Shown here one piece after another: positions 30,780 through 42,161 of a DNA stretch of 64,000 nt. Position 1 is the stretch's first letter. Every line of letters begins with the position of its first letter. The notes beneath the pieces were generated by a model. It searched no databases and was not told where the DNA came from. It was given only the letters and a program-made list of their open reading frames with translations. The stretch is from Blasia pusilla (lineage: Eukaryota > Marchantiophyta > Marchantiopsida > Blasiales): positions 51,026,001-51,090,000 of the forward strand of contig CM114271.1 of the NCBI GenBank assembly GCA_050084515.1, written 5' to 3'. Made by a program: the position numbers and the translations under genes.

Positions 30780-31580
30780 CGGCGATCGCGTCTTTGAAGT
30801 CCCTGCGGAGATTCAACGACCGTCAGTGCTACGTGAGTGAGGTAATGCTAGCGAGCGACGCTATCGATTGCCTCTTCGAAATCCCTGAGGAGAAAGGAGG
30901 CTGTGCTTCTGGATGCGATCAGTGGCCTCTTTCAAATCCCTGCGGAGAAGGAGAAAATTCAACAGCCGTCAGTGCTACGCGAGGTAATGCTAGCGAGTGA
31001 GGTTATCAATCGCCTCTTTCAAATCCCTGCGGAGAAGGAGAGGAGCCCGATTCAACAACCGTCAGTGCTACGTGAGGTAATGCTAGCCAGTGACGCTATC
31101 AATCGCCTCTTTGAAATCGCTGTGGAGAAAGGAAACTGTGCTTTTGGATGCGATCGGTGGCCTCTTTGAGAGGGAGAGGAGCCCGATTCAACAACCGTCA
31201 GTGCTACGTGAGGTAATGCTAGCCAGTGACGCTATCAATCGCCTCTTTGAAATCCCTGTGGAATAGGAGGAGTCCGATTCGACAATTGTCACTGCCCCGT
31301 AAGATAATTCTAGGGGTGCAATCAATTGGCACTCTGAAATCCCTGCGGAATAGGAGAGGAGTCCGATTCGACAACCGTCACTGCTCCGTAAGATAATTTT
31401 AGGGGTACAATCAATTGCCTCTTTGAAATCCCTGCGGACTAAGAGAGGAGCCCCATTCGACAACCGTCAGTGCTACGTGAGGTAATGCTAGGGATGCAAT
31501 CGCCCCTGCGAAATCCCTGCGGAGAAGGAGAGGTGCTAGATTCGACAACCGGGAGTGCTACGTGGAGTAATGCTAGGGGT
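30780..31580. repeat. Tandem array of ~90-bp units
   Basis: Units are marked by CAACCGTCAGTGCTACGTGA followed by GGTAATGCTAG and then AATCCCTGCGGAGAAGGAGA. The marker starts at 30821, 30967, 31060, 31196, 31287, 31376, 31465 and 31550, so spacings are 146, 93, 136, 91, 89, 89 and 85. The two long units carry an extra ~45-bp segment with GGATGCGATC. Plus-strand open frames across it are composed of the repeat and have no domain. It abuts the truncated ALDH gene. Confidence 0.9.
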
Positions 31581-31816
31581 GCAAGCGCCTGATACTGAGT
31601 ACATTCCCTTCAATGACGAGAAGAAATCTTCGCGTCATGTGTAGAATTTGGCATGGAGGTTTAGGAACTTTAGAAAGTTTCAGCAGAGAATATCTGCCTC
31701 TCCAATGCGTACCTCGAGCTGTAAAGGTCCATTCCAAAAGTTCTGATTCACTCATGGTCTCTGAGCAGGGAGAGGAAACATTGCAGGGTTTTGCATACAT
31801 TGACAAAGATGCGTAC

Positions 31817-34203
31817 TTGTAAGAGTAGAGGAGAATGACAGGTCCAAAGATTTCTTCCTTCCGAGCGTCTGCTTCCATAGGCACGTTTTCGATGATGGTG
31901 GGCTGAAGGAAAGCGCCTGTTCTCTTCCCACCGCATAGCAATTTGCCGCCCTTCTCCACCGCGTCATGAATCCACTTTTCAACTCCTTCTGCCGCGGATT
32001 GTGATATCATCGGCCCCATGGACGTGTCGTCTTCGAAGGGATTGCCGACTTTGTACTTTTTCACAGCCTCCAGAAGTCCATTCTTCACCTGGAATCGCTC
32101 TCGCATATATGCCATGTTCAGACGAGTTCAATCCACGATGAAGATCATTGGACGCAAGTGTGCAGAAATAAAAGCCAGTAGCTAAAGCAGATCTTGTGTC
32201 GTCCTCGAGCATGACATTCAGGTGGATACGTGATACTAAGGCCTCGAATACCTGCAGTGTCCGGACGAGTTTCATCCGGAAAGGAGGAGGAAGCTGGACG
32301 CACATGTGCAGAAACCTCTTCTGCAGAAATGATGACCAGTACTCAAGCAGACGTAGGACTCAGATTTATTGAAGCATGAAATTGAGGAAACTACCTGATC
32401 GTAAAGCCTCTCCTGAACGTATAGCCTCTGCATATGTATACAAGACTGTCCGCATTGGTAGAATCCGCCGATCATGAGCCGTGATATGGTTCCATCGAGG
32501 TCGGGGACCAAATCTTCCACAATGCAATGGAGCATTTCCTCCCAATTCCATGACGACCTGGACAGCGATCACATAGACGAGGCTCATTAGCAGGACATCC
32601 ACTAATGATCCAGCGCTCATCTCATGGTCTACCGACTTTGACAGGATCTGCTGTTCAGTTTGAAGAATTCAGCCGAAGAGTTTGAGACGGTGTACAAGTC
32701 GACCTTCTTCTTTCCGGCTCTGGCTTTCATGTCCCATCCAGCAGATCCTGAGCCTGTGAAAGTGAGAAGCTTGAATCTGTCGTCTGTGGTGAACACATCG
32801 GCTTCATCGCGGGAGACTGGCAGAATTGAGAACGCTCCCTTCGGCAGCTCCTGACACTCTGCCAGAATCTCTCCGAGGATCAAAGCGGAGAGCGGTGTTC
32901 GGCTGCTAGGCTTCAGCACGAAAGGGCATCCCACAGCTATGGCCGGTGCCACTTTGTGTGCCACGAGGTTCAGAGGGAAATTCCAAGGGCTAACCATGGA
33001 CACCGGCCCAATAGGAAACTTCCGAACAATACCCTGCACAGCGAGAAGCAGATCCTTTTCTCAAAGGGTGCCATTCGGCCCATGATGCAGAACGGATCCC
33101 ATTGACCTGAATACAACTACTGAAGAACGCACCAATACTTCTATAACAACACTTTCCCTCCAATCCACAATAAAAGGCGGAGAATGGACTACGTGTAATC
33201 AACTGGCATTGTTATCAGCGATGCATAAACGCGTGTAATTTCTTCCGTCAACCGATTTCTGTACTACATTCCTGTCTCATCGTGATTTTTGGGGTGTTTG
33301 CTCATCGCCGGATCGATGAAACGAGGATGTTTTCATTTCGGAGACGGCGATATTCGGAATCTGTTGCAGGATTATAGAGAGATTGTGTGGACCTGAAACG
33401 GAGTCGGTGAAGACGTGTCCGGAGCTTGCATTACAGAGCTTTATCTCCTGCTCCTCTAGTGGTTAGTGCTGGTCCGAGGAGTCCAGCATTCATACCTGTA
33501 GACCCTTGTTGCGAGGAGAGATGTCCAGAGGCATGTGCTCGCCGTAGATTCGTGTAGCTTCCTCAGAAGCCAGCTCGAACGTATCGATTGAACGCTGCAC
33601 TTCGGCTCTGGAATCGTTGATGGCTTTGCCCGATTCCAAGGTTATCAGATGCGCAACCTCTTCCGATCTTCTCTGCAACTCCCTCACCACCTGCAATTCC
33701 CAACATCAGTTCCGCCAATCCGAAAGTGAGCAGAGCCAAGTCTCCTCCTACATGACGGGATCAACACACGCTTCGTTCTTACATGCTTCAACACATTCTT
33801 GCGGTCGAATGAAGGCATGGCTGCCATCGCTGGAGACGCCCTCACAGCGGCTTGGATCGCTTCCTCTATCTGTTCCGGAGTCGCCAGAATCACTCGCGCC
33901 TCTGCACATCGATTCCAACCCCCATTCAGTCCCGCGCACCAGCGGCAAGTGAACGAAATCGAGGTGCAACCATACAACCACTCCATAGCTCACCTATTGC
34001 GAAATCAGGTGGAGAGAGCTTCTTCCGGCAATCACAGCCTACTGCACAACAAGGTATGGCCGAGACTCACCAATTTGGTTTGTGTACTTATTCTCCACGT
34101 CCAGAAATCTCTCCTGTCCCTTGTCCCTGGGCTCGTTGGCGACATACAAACTGTACAGCTTGGATCCTCCGCTCTCACTCCCATTCCTCTTCCCCATCCC
34201 CAT
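31817..34203 (-). pseudogene. ALDH21: ALDH21-like aldehyde dehydrogenase, truncated and frameshifted
   Basis: NAD(P)-dependent aldehyde oxidation is the family activity; moss ALDH21 is linked to drought and salt tolerance. Exons: 34203-34071, 33901-33783, 33690-33496, 33033-32704, 32557-32395, 32088-31817. Exon 1 starts MGMGKRNGS and has LYVANEPRDKG. Exon 4 has VSPWNFPLNLVAHKVAPAIA, VLKPSSRTPLSALILGE and LLTFTGSGSAGWDMKA. Exon 5 has the Glu motif MELGGNA and the catalytic Cys in FYQCGQSCIHMQRL, but these are in different frames: its length of 163 bases is 3n+1 although both ends are phase 0. Exon 6 ends EEIFGPVILLYSY at a GTACGC donor. The last ~100 residues expected in the family are absent, and the ~90-bp repeat array begins about 240 bases later. 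The exon 4 donor (GTCGAC) is weak. ALDH21 rather than another ALDH is inferred from GQSCI.xQR and the overall pattern. Confidence 0.85.
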
Positions 34204-34600
34204 CTCTCGCTCAATTCAACTCAAGGACGCGAAGAAACAGTCCTGCTCTCAATCTCTCGTCGGCGGACGTGATCTGCTTCCGCTCCTGCACGCCAGCGGA
34301 ATTCGGTGATGCCCAGAAGCGAAGGGTGAACGCGCAGATGATCTCAGAGCTATGGAGCGAATGGATTTGGGATTCTTCAGCTCCGATCGTCTCTCCATAT
34401 TTCTTGAGCGCGAGCACTGTGAGTGAGGGGGGAGTGTGAGGGAGGAGGAGGCGAAGGCATCTGCCCTCAGGAAAAGCGTCCAAGTGTCGCCGGACACCTA
34501 CAGGACGCCACGTCGCATGCAAGGTGTCGGCACGCGTGCGAAGCGCGACTCGCAATGTCCCTGCGCCATCAAGTGTCTTCCTTAACCGGACCCGGGATCC
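34204..34600 (-). promoter_or_regulatory. Upstream region of the ALDH21-like gene
   Basis: This is the expected promoter and leader of the minus-strand ALDH21-like gene. I see no convincing TATA element or conserved box. GC content is higher than in the spacer that follows. Antisense open frames here have no domains. Confidence 0.35.
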
Positions 34601-34830
34601 GAAGCATAGTGCGAACGCGGCATGGTAACGGTGTTCTGAAGCGTAGTGCGAACCCGCATGTTGAGGGTGCTATGAAGCCTAATGAGAATGCGTAACCGTA
34701 ACAGCAAGTGCGAACTCGCCATGTTAACGGTCCTATGAAGCATGACGCGAATGCGTGGTGGTAAGTAACATCAAGTGTGAACCCGCCATGTTGAGGGTGT
34801 TGTGAATGAAGGGTAATGCAAATGCATCAT
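34601..34830. repeat. Short tandem repeats of ~37 bp
   Basis: Units begin GAAGC(A/G)TAGTGCGAACGCG or diverged forms, with CATGTTGAGGGTG.TAT or CATGGTAACGGTG inside. Starts at 34601, 34638 and 34674 give spacings of 37 and 36. Later units (34737 onward) carry insertions that stretch them to about 63. Confidence 0.8.
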
Positions 34831-35151
34831 AGTAATATCAAACAAGGACGCGGCCCAGCATGGTTGTGGATACATCTTGAACAAAGATGCACTTCGATAA
34901 AAACGAGTGATGGAAAACCCATCGGAAGTACAAAAGAGGGGGACTCAAAGAGTCAAAACCTAAAGGCCACAACAGGACCAGAAAAGGAAGAAGGGGGCAT
35001 TCCCCCCCCTAACGACGAAACTCACCAACAGCAGAGACAATATCAGCAACAACAAGAGAGCTACACATTATGGATACATCCATAATGTGTGTGTACTGCA
35101 AACCATCGATATTTTCTGGCAATGCGGGCGTGTATGTCAACAAAAATTTTG

Positions 35152-35187
35152 TGAAATACAATTTCATCACCATGAAATTGTATTTCA
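35152..35187. repeat. Perfect 16-bp hairpin
   Basis: TGAAATACAATTTCAT (35152-35167), loop CACC, then ATGAAATTGTATTTCA (35172-35187). No flanking gene explains it; it may be a remnant of a small inverted-repeat element. Confidence 0.9.
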
Positions 35188-35279
35188 TCGTGATGTTGTT
35201 AGCAAGTGGTAAGTTCTTTAACAAATAGGCAAGTGGGACACACTGCTCCATAAGGGTTGGGAATAAAACAATTTTTTCA

Positions 35280-38120
35280 ACAGGCTGATCTTGAGGCAAG
35301 AACAATGAAAGAGGATTTTGTAGGATTGCTGAGTATAGTTGTGTATTTCTCGTGGGGAATAAGCTCCAAAAAGATTAAGTAGAACGTTAACACTCTTCTT
35401 TGTATGAAGAAGTAATAGCTGTAAAAATGCAATAAAGGTATTGGCCGAGTAGAATGCATGGTGGTAAAAATGTCACCGATCGAAATAGTTTTAAAACTTT
35501 CATTAGTTTGAATCACATAGTAGTTAACTATATGCTAAAGTGGACATGTAGTTTAGCAAAAAAAGCCCACTTGGGGCCAAAATTAAGAGTACGATAATGC
35601 CAATACCCCAACAATACACGTCGAAGCTAAGCATATTCATAATCGGTGAGATGTAGCTGTGCATGGGCATGGCTGACCAAAACCTGATTGGAGGAAGAAT
35701 GATTGAAAACATAAATTAAGAACCTGCAAAATTCTCTCAAGGCCATTCAATGAACTTGTCAAAAATTCAATCGGAGTGCCATCTATAGTATGAACATCAC
35801 TCATTGTCAGCAACAAGTTGTTGAGTATATCAATCTGATTGTGAAAGTCATCTAGTTGATCTCAGATGCCCTCAATGTTAGATAGCGCAACTTCATAAAG
35901 GTGAAGAGGGACAATATTGTTGCTAAACATGTTGTTGGCCACATTTGGGAGGGTTACTTCATGTAGACTGTGTCGTCTCCTTCTTTCTCTGCCTTTTAGT
36001 ATCGATAGCATGTCTGCCTTGGATGCAGATGCATGTGAGTTTAGTTGGTGGAAGACTTGCAAAAGGAAAAAAGAGGAAAGCGTTGAGCAAACCAAAGCAC
36101 AAGTGCATGGGAGTTGCAAAAGCATTCAAGGAATATAAATTAAGGTCTATACACATTAGAGGCTCAAAGATGAATTCGGAGAATGGAGGTAGCATATGAA
36201 TATTTAATTTGTGAATGACACCATCAAGAAGAAATTTAAATAGAGAAAAAAAGTGGTAGAGTAATCATTCCACTTCAGACTATTAACATGGCCAACGAAC
36301 ACATCCACAATTAAGTCAACAACTAGTCTGATGTGCATGAAGTGACTGTGCGAGTTAGTGTTGGAATCCTGAAAAATATTGGTAGCGCAAGTCCATCCTC
36401 CATACACTTATAAAATAGTTAATGTATCGGAGATTTTATATGGCAAGGCTATTGCAAAAATATATAGAGGTAACTGAGAACTATAAAAAGTTATATCAAT
36501 GGAACACTAAAATGTCTAGAACTATGTGAAACTGCATGGTCTACAAGATGCTTGTTGATAAAGCTCTAAGAAAATTTGTTCTTGCACCCATTGTGAAAGA
36601 ACTTGTTACTCAAGGAAAAGATGCAAACAAAGATAGATACAGACTATAATGAGATAAAATTTTCTGGGTACGAAGTGAAGGAACAACCTACAAGGATGCA
36701 ACTATAACTTCCATCAAGTGCAATTTTTTTCTTGTTTGGAGATTTGGGTAGAAAAAGACTGCCGAACTCGATCTAGTTGCATTTTTTGTTTTCCATTGTA
36801 AAATGAAACCATCTCGTAATGCCCACAACATTCCACTGTGTTTTCTGGAAATCTAAATTTCATGGTTAACCTCTTTGTACTTAGAGTACTAAATAGGGGT
36901 TAAGTATACTCGATTCAAGAGTGCCTAGCAATTATCCTTCGCTTACATCGCATGGAAGTGCAAAGGTTAAGTCAATGGTTTCACAAGTCGTCTACGGAAT
37001 TCTTTGTGATTATTGCAGACGATGTCTGCAATAATCACAAAGAATTCCGGTTTGTCGGTAGAAGGTCTACGTCATTGGCTAATCTAGCATTAGACAAAAT
37101 GCACTCTTATAAAATGGGCGCTTAGGCGATTACCTATTGATGTAATGAACACTAAATGGGGAACATTACCTAATAGTATAGGACAAGTCTGGTTGTGAAA
37201 TGCATGGAAATGGTCCGGAAATGAGCCTTGGGTTAAGAACTATTCTACAACATAGTTTATCACTTGCAAGACCTTAGATGTATGAAAGGTGCTTCTAGAA
37301 CAAGCCCTTCAGGCTTCACCTTTGATAGTATCTGGTGTTGCTTCACATGCTCCAAGAAGAAAGTCGAAACATGTATAAGCAACAAGACCAAATGAAAATA
37401 CACTAAGGTTCATATATGGACTTCGTGATGCACAATTGTATTTGCACTTTCTTGAAAAGATCAAAAGGAGGACAGTAATCAAGAAGACAACAATATACAA
37501 ATGTGGTTGGCATGTATTTACTAACCTATGATTTGATTTCAGCTATTGGACCCCGTGACAAGTAGTTTGAGTCACCAATTGAAATGGAATATATATATTG
37601 AGATCGCAAAAAATACGAGTACAATCCAATGCTTGAAGCTAATAATTCAAGAACTATTAATGAAGAGCAGCAAGTCCACTCATAGAGAATTAAACTCAAT
37701 AGTATCCCCAAAATTAGGAGTAGCATTGCAACCAACAAACATCCAAGTGCATAGGTACATGCACAAGCACTCAGCTTTAGGTTTTTTTGGGTGGAATTCA
37801 AGTGTCCGTTTCATGTTGCATGTACCAAGGAATAAGCAGCAACAACTGTGCTATACGGACATTGTATAATAGAGCAACATTTAGAAACTGAGTGTTAGGA
37901 TCCAATATCACCCTTTCGCCATCTTGGAGACGAGGATACTTCGGACTACAATGCTCACAAAATGTGCGTGGCCATGGCAATGGCAATGCAACCGTGTCAT
38001 AATGGAAATTTGGTGGCAACATAATATCCAATCGGCAGTGTCTACGCAATGGATACCCAACTCAATGGGTGAATTTATAAGGGCACTAAGTGCTGCTATA
38101 TGTGAAGTAGAGTGAGTCAC
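35280..38120 (-). pseudogene. Possible decayed membrane-protein gene
   Basis: Low-confidence call. Minus-strand fragments follow each other with frameshifts and stops. They include HCVDTADWILCC and PRTFCEHCSPKYPRLQDGE (38120-37900), VILDPNTQFLNVALLYNVRI (about 37870), hydrophobic runs in 37801-37526 and 37500-37309, then TLPNVANNMFSNNIVPLHLY with EVALSNIEGI near 35900. The last phrase resembles plant DUF247-type proteins, but the match is by eye. No splice model joins them, so a decayed gene, scattered exons or chance are all possible. Confidence 0.25.
36995..37049. repeat. Perfect 26-bp hairpin
   Basis: Left arm 36995-37020 and right arm 37024-37049 are exact reverse complements. The core arm reads GGAATTCTTTGTGATTATTG and then CAGAC; the loop is GAT. 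GTCTAC occurs just outside on the left (36990) and again at 37070. Confidence 0.95.
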
Positions 38121-38769
38121 AAAATCTCCATATTGTAATAAATTTCAGGGTCTACTTAAAACAGAGAGCATGGTATCATGAGATTTAATGAGTAGCCTGA
38201 AATCTAGCGCACTGAGCTACAGGATTTGATAATGGCTATACAAATGTGGAGGAGCGCTCTTGAATTGTTCTATTTGAATGAACTAATGTGCAAAAAGATA
38301 CAAAGTGGCCTCTGATCTAACTCTCACTTAACCCTGAATGAAACACTTATGTGAATCACCCTCCCTTCCTTCCTAGCATACAAAAAATTCAATAGATCTA
38401 TTCTCAAGCGTAGAAACGAAAGCGCAATAGCTCTCCGCTCAAAGCTCGATAGTTGCTTTCAATGGGACCCAGCCCACACCAACTCAATCCCATCTCATCT
38501 CATCTCTATATGTAATTGTGCACAAGAAATGATAAAAAAATGTAGAGGTCAAGGTAGAGTAGGTTGTGAACAGAGACTTTAAAAGTGACAATATTACCCA
38601 TGCGTGCACATCATGTAAGATACAATGCGAGGGGCAGATTCTAATAATGAAGAAGGAACACATAGTTGTGCACACCATATGGAATTCATCTCTATGCTTT
38701 ACAACCACCCTAAAGTATAACGCATGCTATGGGAGGCACTTGAAGAAGGCTGTTACTACCAACAATGAA
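38121..38769. other. Intergenic region, no gene seen
   Basis: No supported gene. A CTCATCTCATCTCATCTC run lies near 38490. Short open frames on either strand have no domain. Confidence 0.4.
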
Positions 38770-39300
38770 AGATGAGGGTATGCCCTTTGGCTTTGCTTGA
38801 GAAACCCATTGAGCATTTGTAGACAAAGTTTCCTACTCCAAAGACACAACCGTTGCTTTTTCTTTCCCATTTTAGCATGTTTCAACCAGTTTGGCTTAGA
38901 GACCGCCGAAGAGAACTTTTCTTCATGGTAGTGGCATGAAAATCCAAAGAAAGAAAAAACGAATTTCTCCTATCTAGGTCAAGCACATTGAAGCAAAGAA
39001 AAAAAATGGTGATAGAATCACCATAAAAAGAAGTGGCGATGGCGCTTGGGAATCTATCAAGCAGTTACGCCTTGATATCCCAATCCACCCCCATGGCCAA
39101 AAACGGAATTCGAAGAATATAGATAGAAAATAAAAGAATCTTGAATGGATCATTTTCTATGCCACATTAGTGCGGCCTTTGAATCTGATTTTTTACGAAG
39201 CAAGAGCTAGTTGCGCCTTGTTCTAAGGCCCCTTAATCGCTACTCCCTACTACAAAAGAGTGACTAACCTTCGGCACATTCTCTCGTGAATGCATCCCTA
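38770..39300. other. Possible organelle-derived (NUMT/NUPT) block
   Basis: Base composition and phrasing differ from both flanks. The stretch contains segments such as GGGAATCTATCAAGCAGTTA and CGCCTTGATATCCCAATCCA, with homopolymer-rich joints that look like plant organelle intergenic DNA. No rRNA, tRNA or protein gene could be read in it, so the call rests on impression only. Confidence 0.25.
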
Positions 39301-39785
39301 GTAACTCCAAATCTGATGCTAGCAAATGCATATACCATACTTCGAGAAAATATTGATGCTCCACATGAGCTTTGCCTTGCTAGGTGATGTGTCTCGATGA
39401 GAAGTAATTGCAATATTTAGGGCCTATTAGGAGGGGCACTAATGAATCTTTAATCTTGAAGGCCTTTGATGGTAGTCATGTTCTAATGGATGGGTGGATG
39501 GATGGGGAAATTCAATCTTCATAGTCAAAAGTTCCAACCCAAAGTCATTCTATTCCATCTTAGAATGATTTTTATTTGAGATGAGTTTCTCCTATGTTAA
39601 ATTCCATGTGGTTTTATGTCATAATCAATTCTCCCATTCTTATTTCATATTATTTCACTTTTGTGCATATCGTGATCTCATCTCCAATAGTATGGTGATA
39701 TGCATAGATATCCCATGTTGAATACATGCATATCCAAGTATTATTATATTCTCTTATTGAATATAGGATCCTACGGTAAATGTAT

Positions 39786-39917
39786 CGTGCGCATACATAT
39801 TGCTACACAACATACATCGCTGGTCACATCTACACCACACAACACCGATCTTCCCCACACACGGGTAGATCCATGCATGTACAGAAATTAACTCATACAT
39901 ATACATGGAGATCACAA
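39786..39917 (-). repeat. Extra copy of the first ~132 bp of the gypsy LTR
   Basis: Nearly identical to 40406-40541: both contain GCGCATACATAT.GCTACAC, ACAACATACATCGCTGGTCA and CCCCACACACGGGTAGATCC. The second one is the start of the LTR, next to the polypurine tract. This first one sits just beyond the far end of the same LTR, in the same direction. Confidence 0.85.
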
Positions 39918-39940
39918 AAAAAATAAAGAGTAGTAAAAAC

Positions 39941-40542
39941 GGCACACCCGGCCTAAAACTCCACTCCTCAATCTACATCGGCATATTGAGCCTCGTCCAC
40001 CCTGCGCTACGCTATCAAGGAATCAGGACGCTAGCACCCTAGTCCTATCTCACACACATACAAGAGAGGTGCTCCAACGGCCCAACATGGGAAAGATGGC
40101 TTGGGAAAGCCATCTTCCTCCCGTATATAGGATTGGGAAGAGCCAAAAGGATCTTCCCCTAAAAATAGCTATCCTCTTGGTAACCTGCACGCATAGGTTA
40201 CCAGGGGCGGGTAACCTAGTAAACAAGTCATCCGGTTGTGAAAGACCTCAACAGGAAAGTTGTCAGAATCACCGTTCCTGACACAATGGACCTATCCTCA
40301 ACCTCATCCGACACAGTGGGACAAAGTTACACTCAAGATAGTATGTTGGCTCCTACGCCCTATCCACGATAGATCTCGGCCTATCGACTACTCAGATGTG
40401 ACAACTGTCGTGCGCATACATATCGCTACACAACATACATCGCTGGTCACATGTACACCACACAACATCGATCTTCCCCACACACGGGTAGATCCACACA
40501 TGTACAGAAATCCAACTCATACATATACATGGAGATCACACA
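39941..40542 (-). repeat. 3' LTR of the gypsy element (~602 bp)
   Basis: On the minus strand it begins TGTGTGATCTCCATGTATAT right after the polypurine tract and ends near GGCCGGGTGTGCC. Bases 39941-40403 match 48655-49096, including GAGAGGTGCTCCAACGGCCC on the plus strand and a CCCGTATATAGGATTGGG TATA region. It contains a short hairpin, AAGATGGCTT/AAGCCATCTT. Confidence 0.85.
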
Positions 40543-40543
40543 A

Positions 40544-40557
40544 CCGCCCCCCTAGCT
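40544..40557 (-). other. Polypurine tract of the gypsy element
   Basis: Minus-strand AGCTAGGGGGGCGG directly precedes the LTR start at 40542. Polypurine tracts prime plus-strand DNA synthesis and mark the inner edge of the 3' LTR. Confidence 0.75.
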
Positions 40558-41191
40558 GGCAATAAGATCTCCCCAACTCCAGATAGAAAATATCACATCT
40601 CTCTGACATGACCTACTACCCTTTACACATCTTTGACACATCCATCATCCTGTGGGAACTACATCAAGAAGGGGAGGTCAAACATGGCATATGCCACCCT
40701 CGAGAACAACCATCACATACCAACATGGTGGCTGCATCCCTCGCAGATCCGAACAACATACACCTCAAGCTTGTAGATACCATTGCTAAGCTCGGATCCT
40801 CTGTCCCGTCTACGTTTGGAAGATGACATGGCGCAAAATTGCGCACATGATCATTCCAAACCATACCATCCTGTCCCTCCAACATGAGGACTCCGATCGG
40901 TAATACCTCGCGCACACATAGGATCGTGTGCCCTGCAATGAAATCTAGTGTCATGGGTGCCGCCTGCTGTAAATACACATAATCTCCATGATTAAACCTC
41001 CTAACCCGAGGACAATAACCTCCTCCACGAATGGTCGCTTACCTCAATGTATCTCTATGTTGAGCAATAGCTAAGTTCTCAAAGGCCATAGGCATAACTC
41101 TACGAAAAATCTCTGCCCTCTGAGAACACGCTTGTACCCACACATCTGGATCATCAAGATCTAATACCTCCACCATGTCACGTCGAATAGC

Positions 41192-42137
41192 TTAAGGTAA
41201 ATCTGGCTCTCTCCCAAAGAGCAAAAAGTATGGTGAAAATGACGCCAAGGATGCCTGCCGACTAAAGCGATAACCCATAGCCAACCATGGCAACTGTAGG
41301 TCCCACTCCCTCAACCATCCCCGCTGCAAGCCATACTTGCGCAATCTTGTCTTCACCGTCTGTACTACTCTCTCCGCCAACCCGTCCCCCTCAAGATGAT
41401 CTCTGGACGTGGTGCGGTGATCTATCACCATCTGATCACACAAGGCTTGAAACTCTCCCCTGAACTCGATACTCAGGTAGTCAACACCTCCGCTGGTGCA
41501 CCAAAGTGACTAAGCACACGATCTAGAAACGTAGAAGTTGTGCCCTCGCTCGCCTTGTCCGGTAGTGCCACCAACTCTATCCACTTGGAGAAATGCTCCA
41601 CCATGACCAACACGTACCTATGATGACGCCCGTCAATGGCAAAGGTCCTGCAAAGTCTAAACTCCACCGATAATCTAAACCCATAATCGGCAAAGGATGT
41701 AACTGCGGAGTGGGAGCATTGAAGGATGCTCGCACTCTGTCACATACCATACATCTGGCCACAAACTGCTGTACCCGAGTATGCATGCCGCGCCACCAAT
41801 ACTGAACCTAGAGTAAGCTGTAAGTACGCTTTACTCCAAAATGCCCCAACTCCTCATGGACATGTCGCACTACATGTGCTTGCTGGGAAGGATGAGCTAC
41901 CACTCGTATCCTACCATCTCCCCATACCCGCAAAATGTGAGTCCCCTCCCACTTGAATCTCCTGGCTCTCTCTAGGATCCGATCCCGCTCCCTAGCACTC
42001 AGTGTGCTCGCTATGACGCAAGTGCGGAAGAACTCCACAACCTCCATGTCGTCATGGATATCACGACTACCTGTCGCCTCCTCACTGACCTCCGGATCCA
42101 AATACTCATCATCCAACCCCACCACTGGAGTCATCAA
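41192..42137 (-). pseudogene. Gypsy integrase
   Basis: The zinc-binding HHCC region is at about 41900-41740 (HVHEELGHFGVKRTYSLL then CMVCDRVRASF). The catalytic core has YRWSLDFAGPLPLT with the first Asp, VLVMVEHFSKWIELVALPDK and VLSHFGAPAEVLTT. Further on is GDGLAERVVQTVKTRLRKYG with the Glu, then SPYFLLFGREPDLP. The second catalytic Asp block falls at the break near 41470, where the frame changes. Several stops and frameshifts make it inactive. Confidence 0.85.
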
Positions 42138-42161
42138 GTGTGGCTAATTAACCTACCATAG

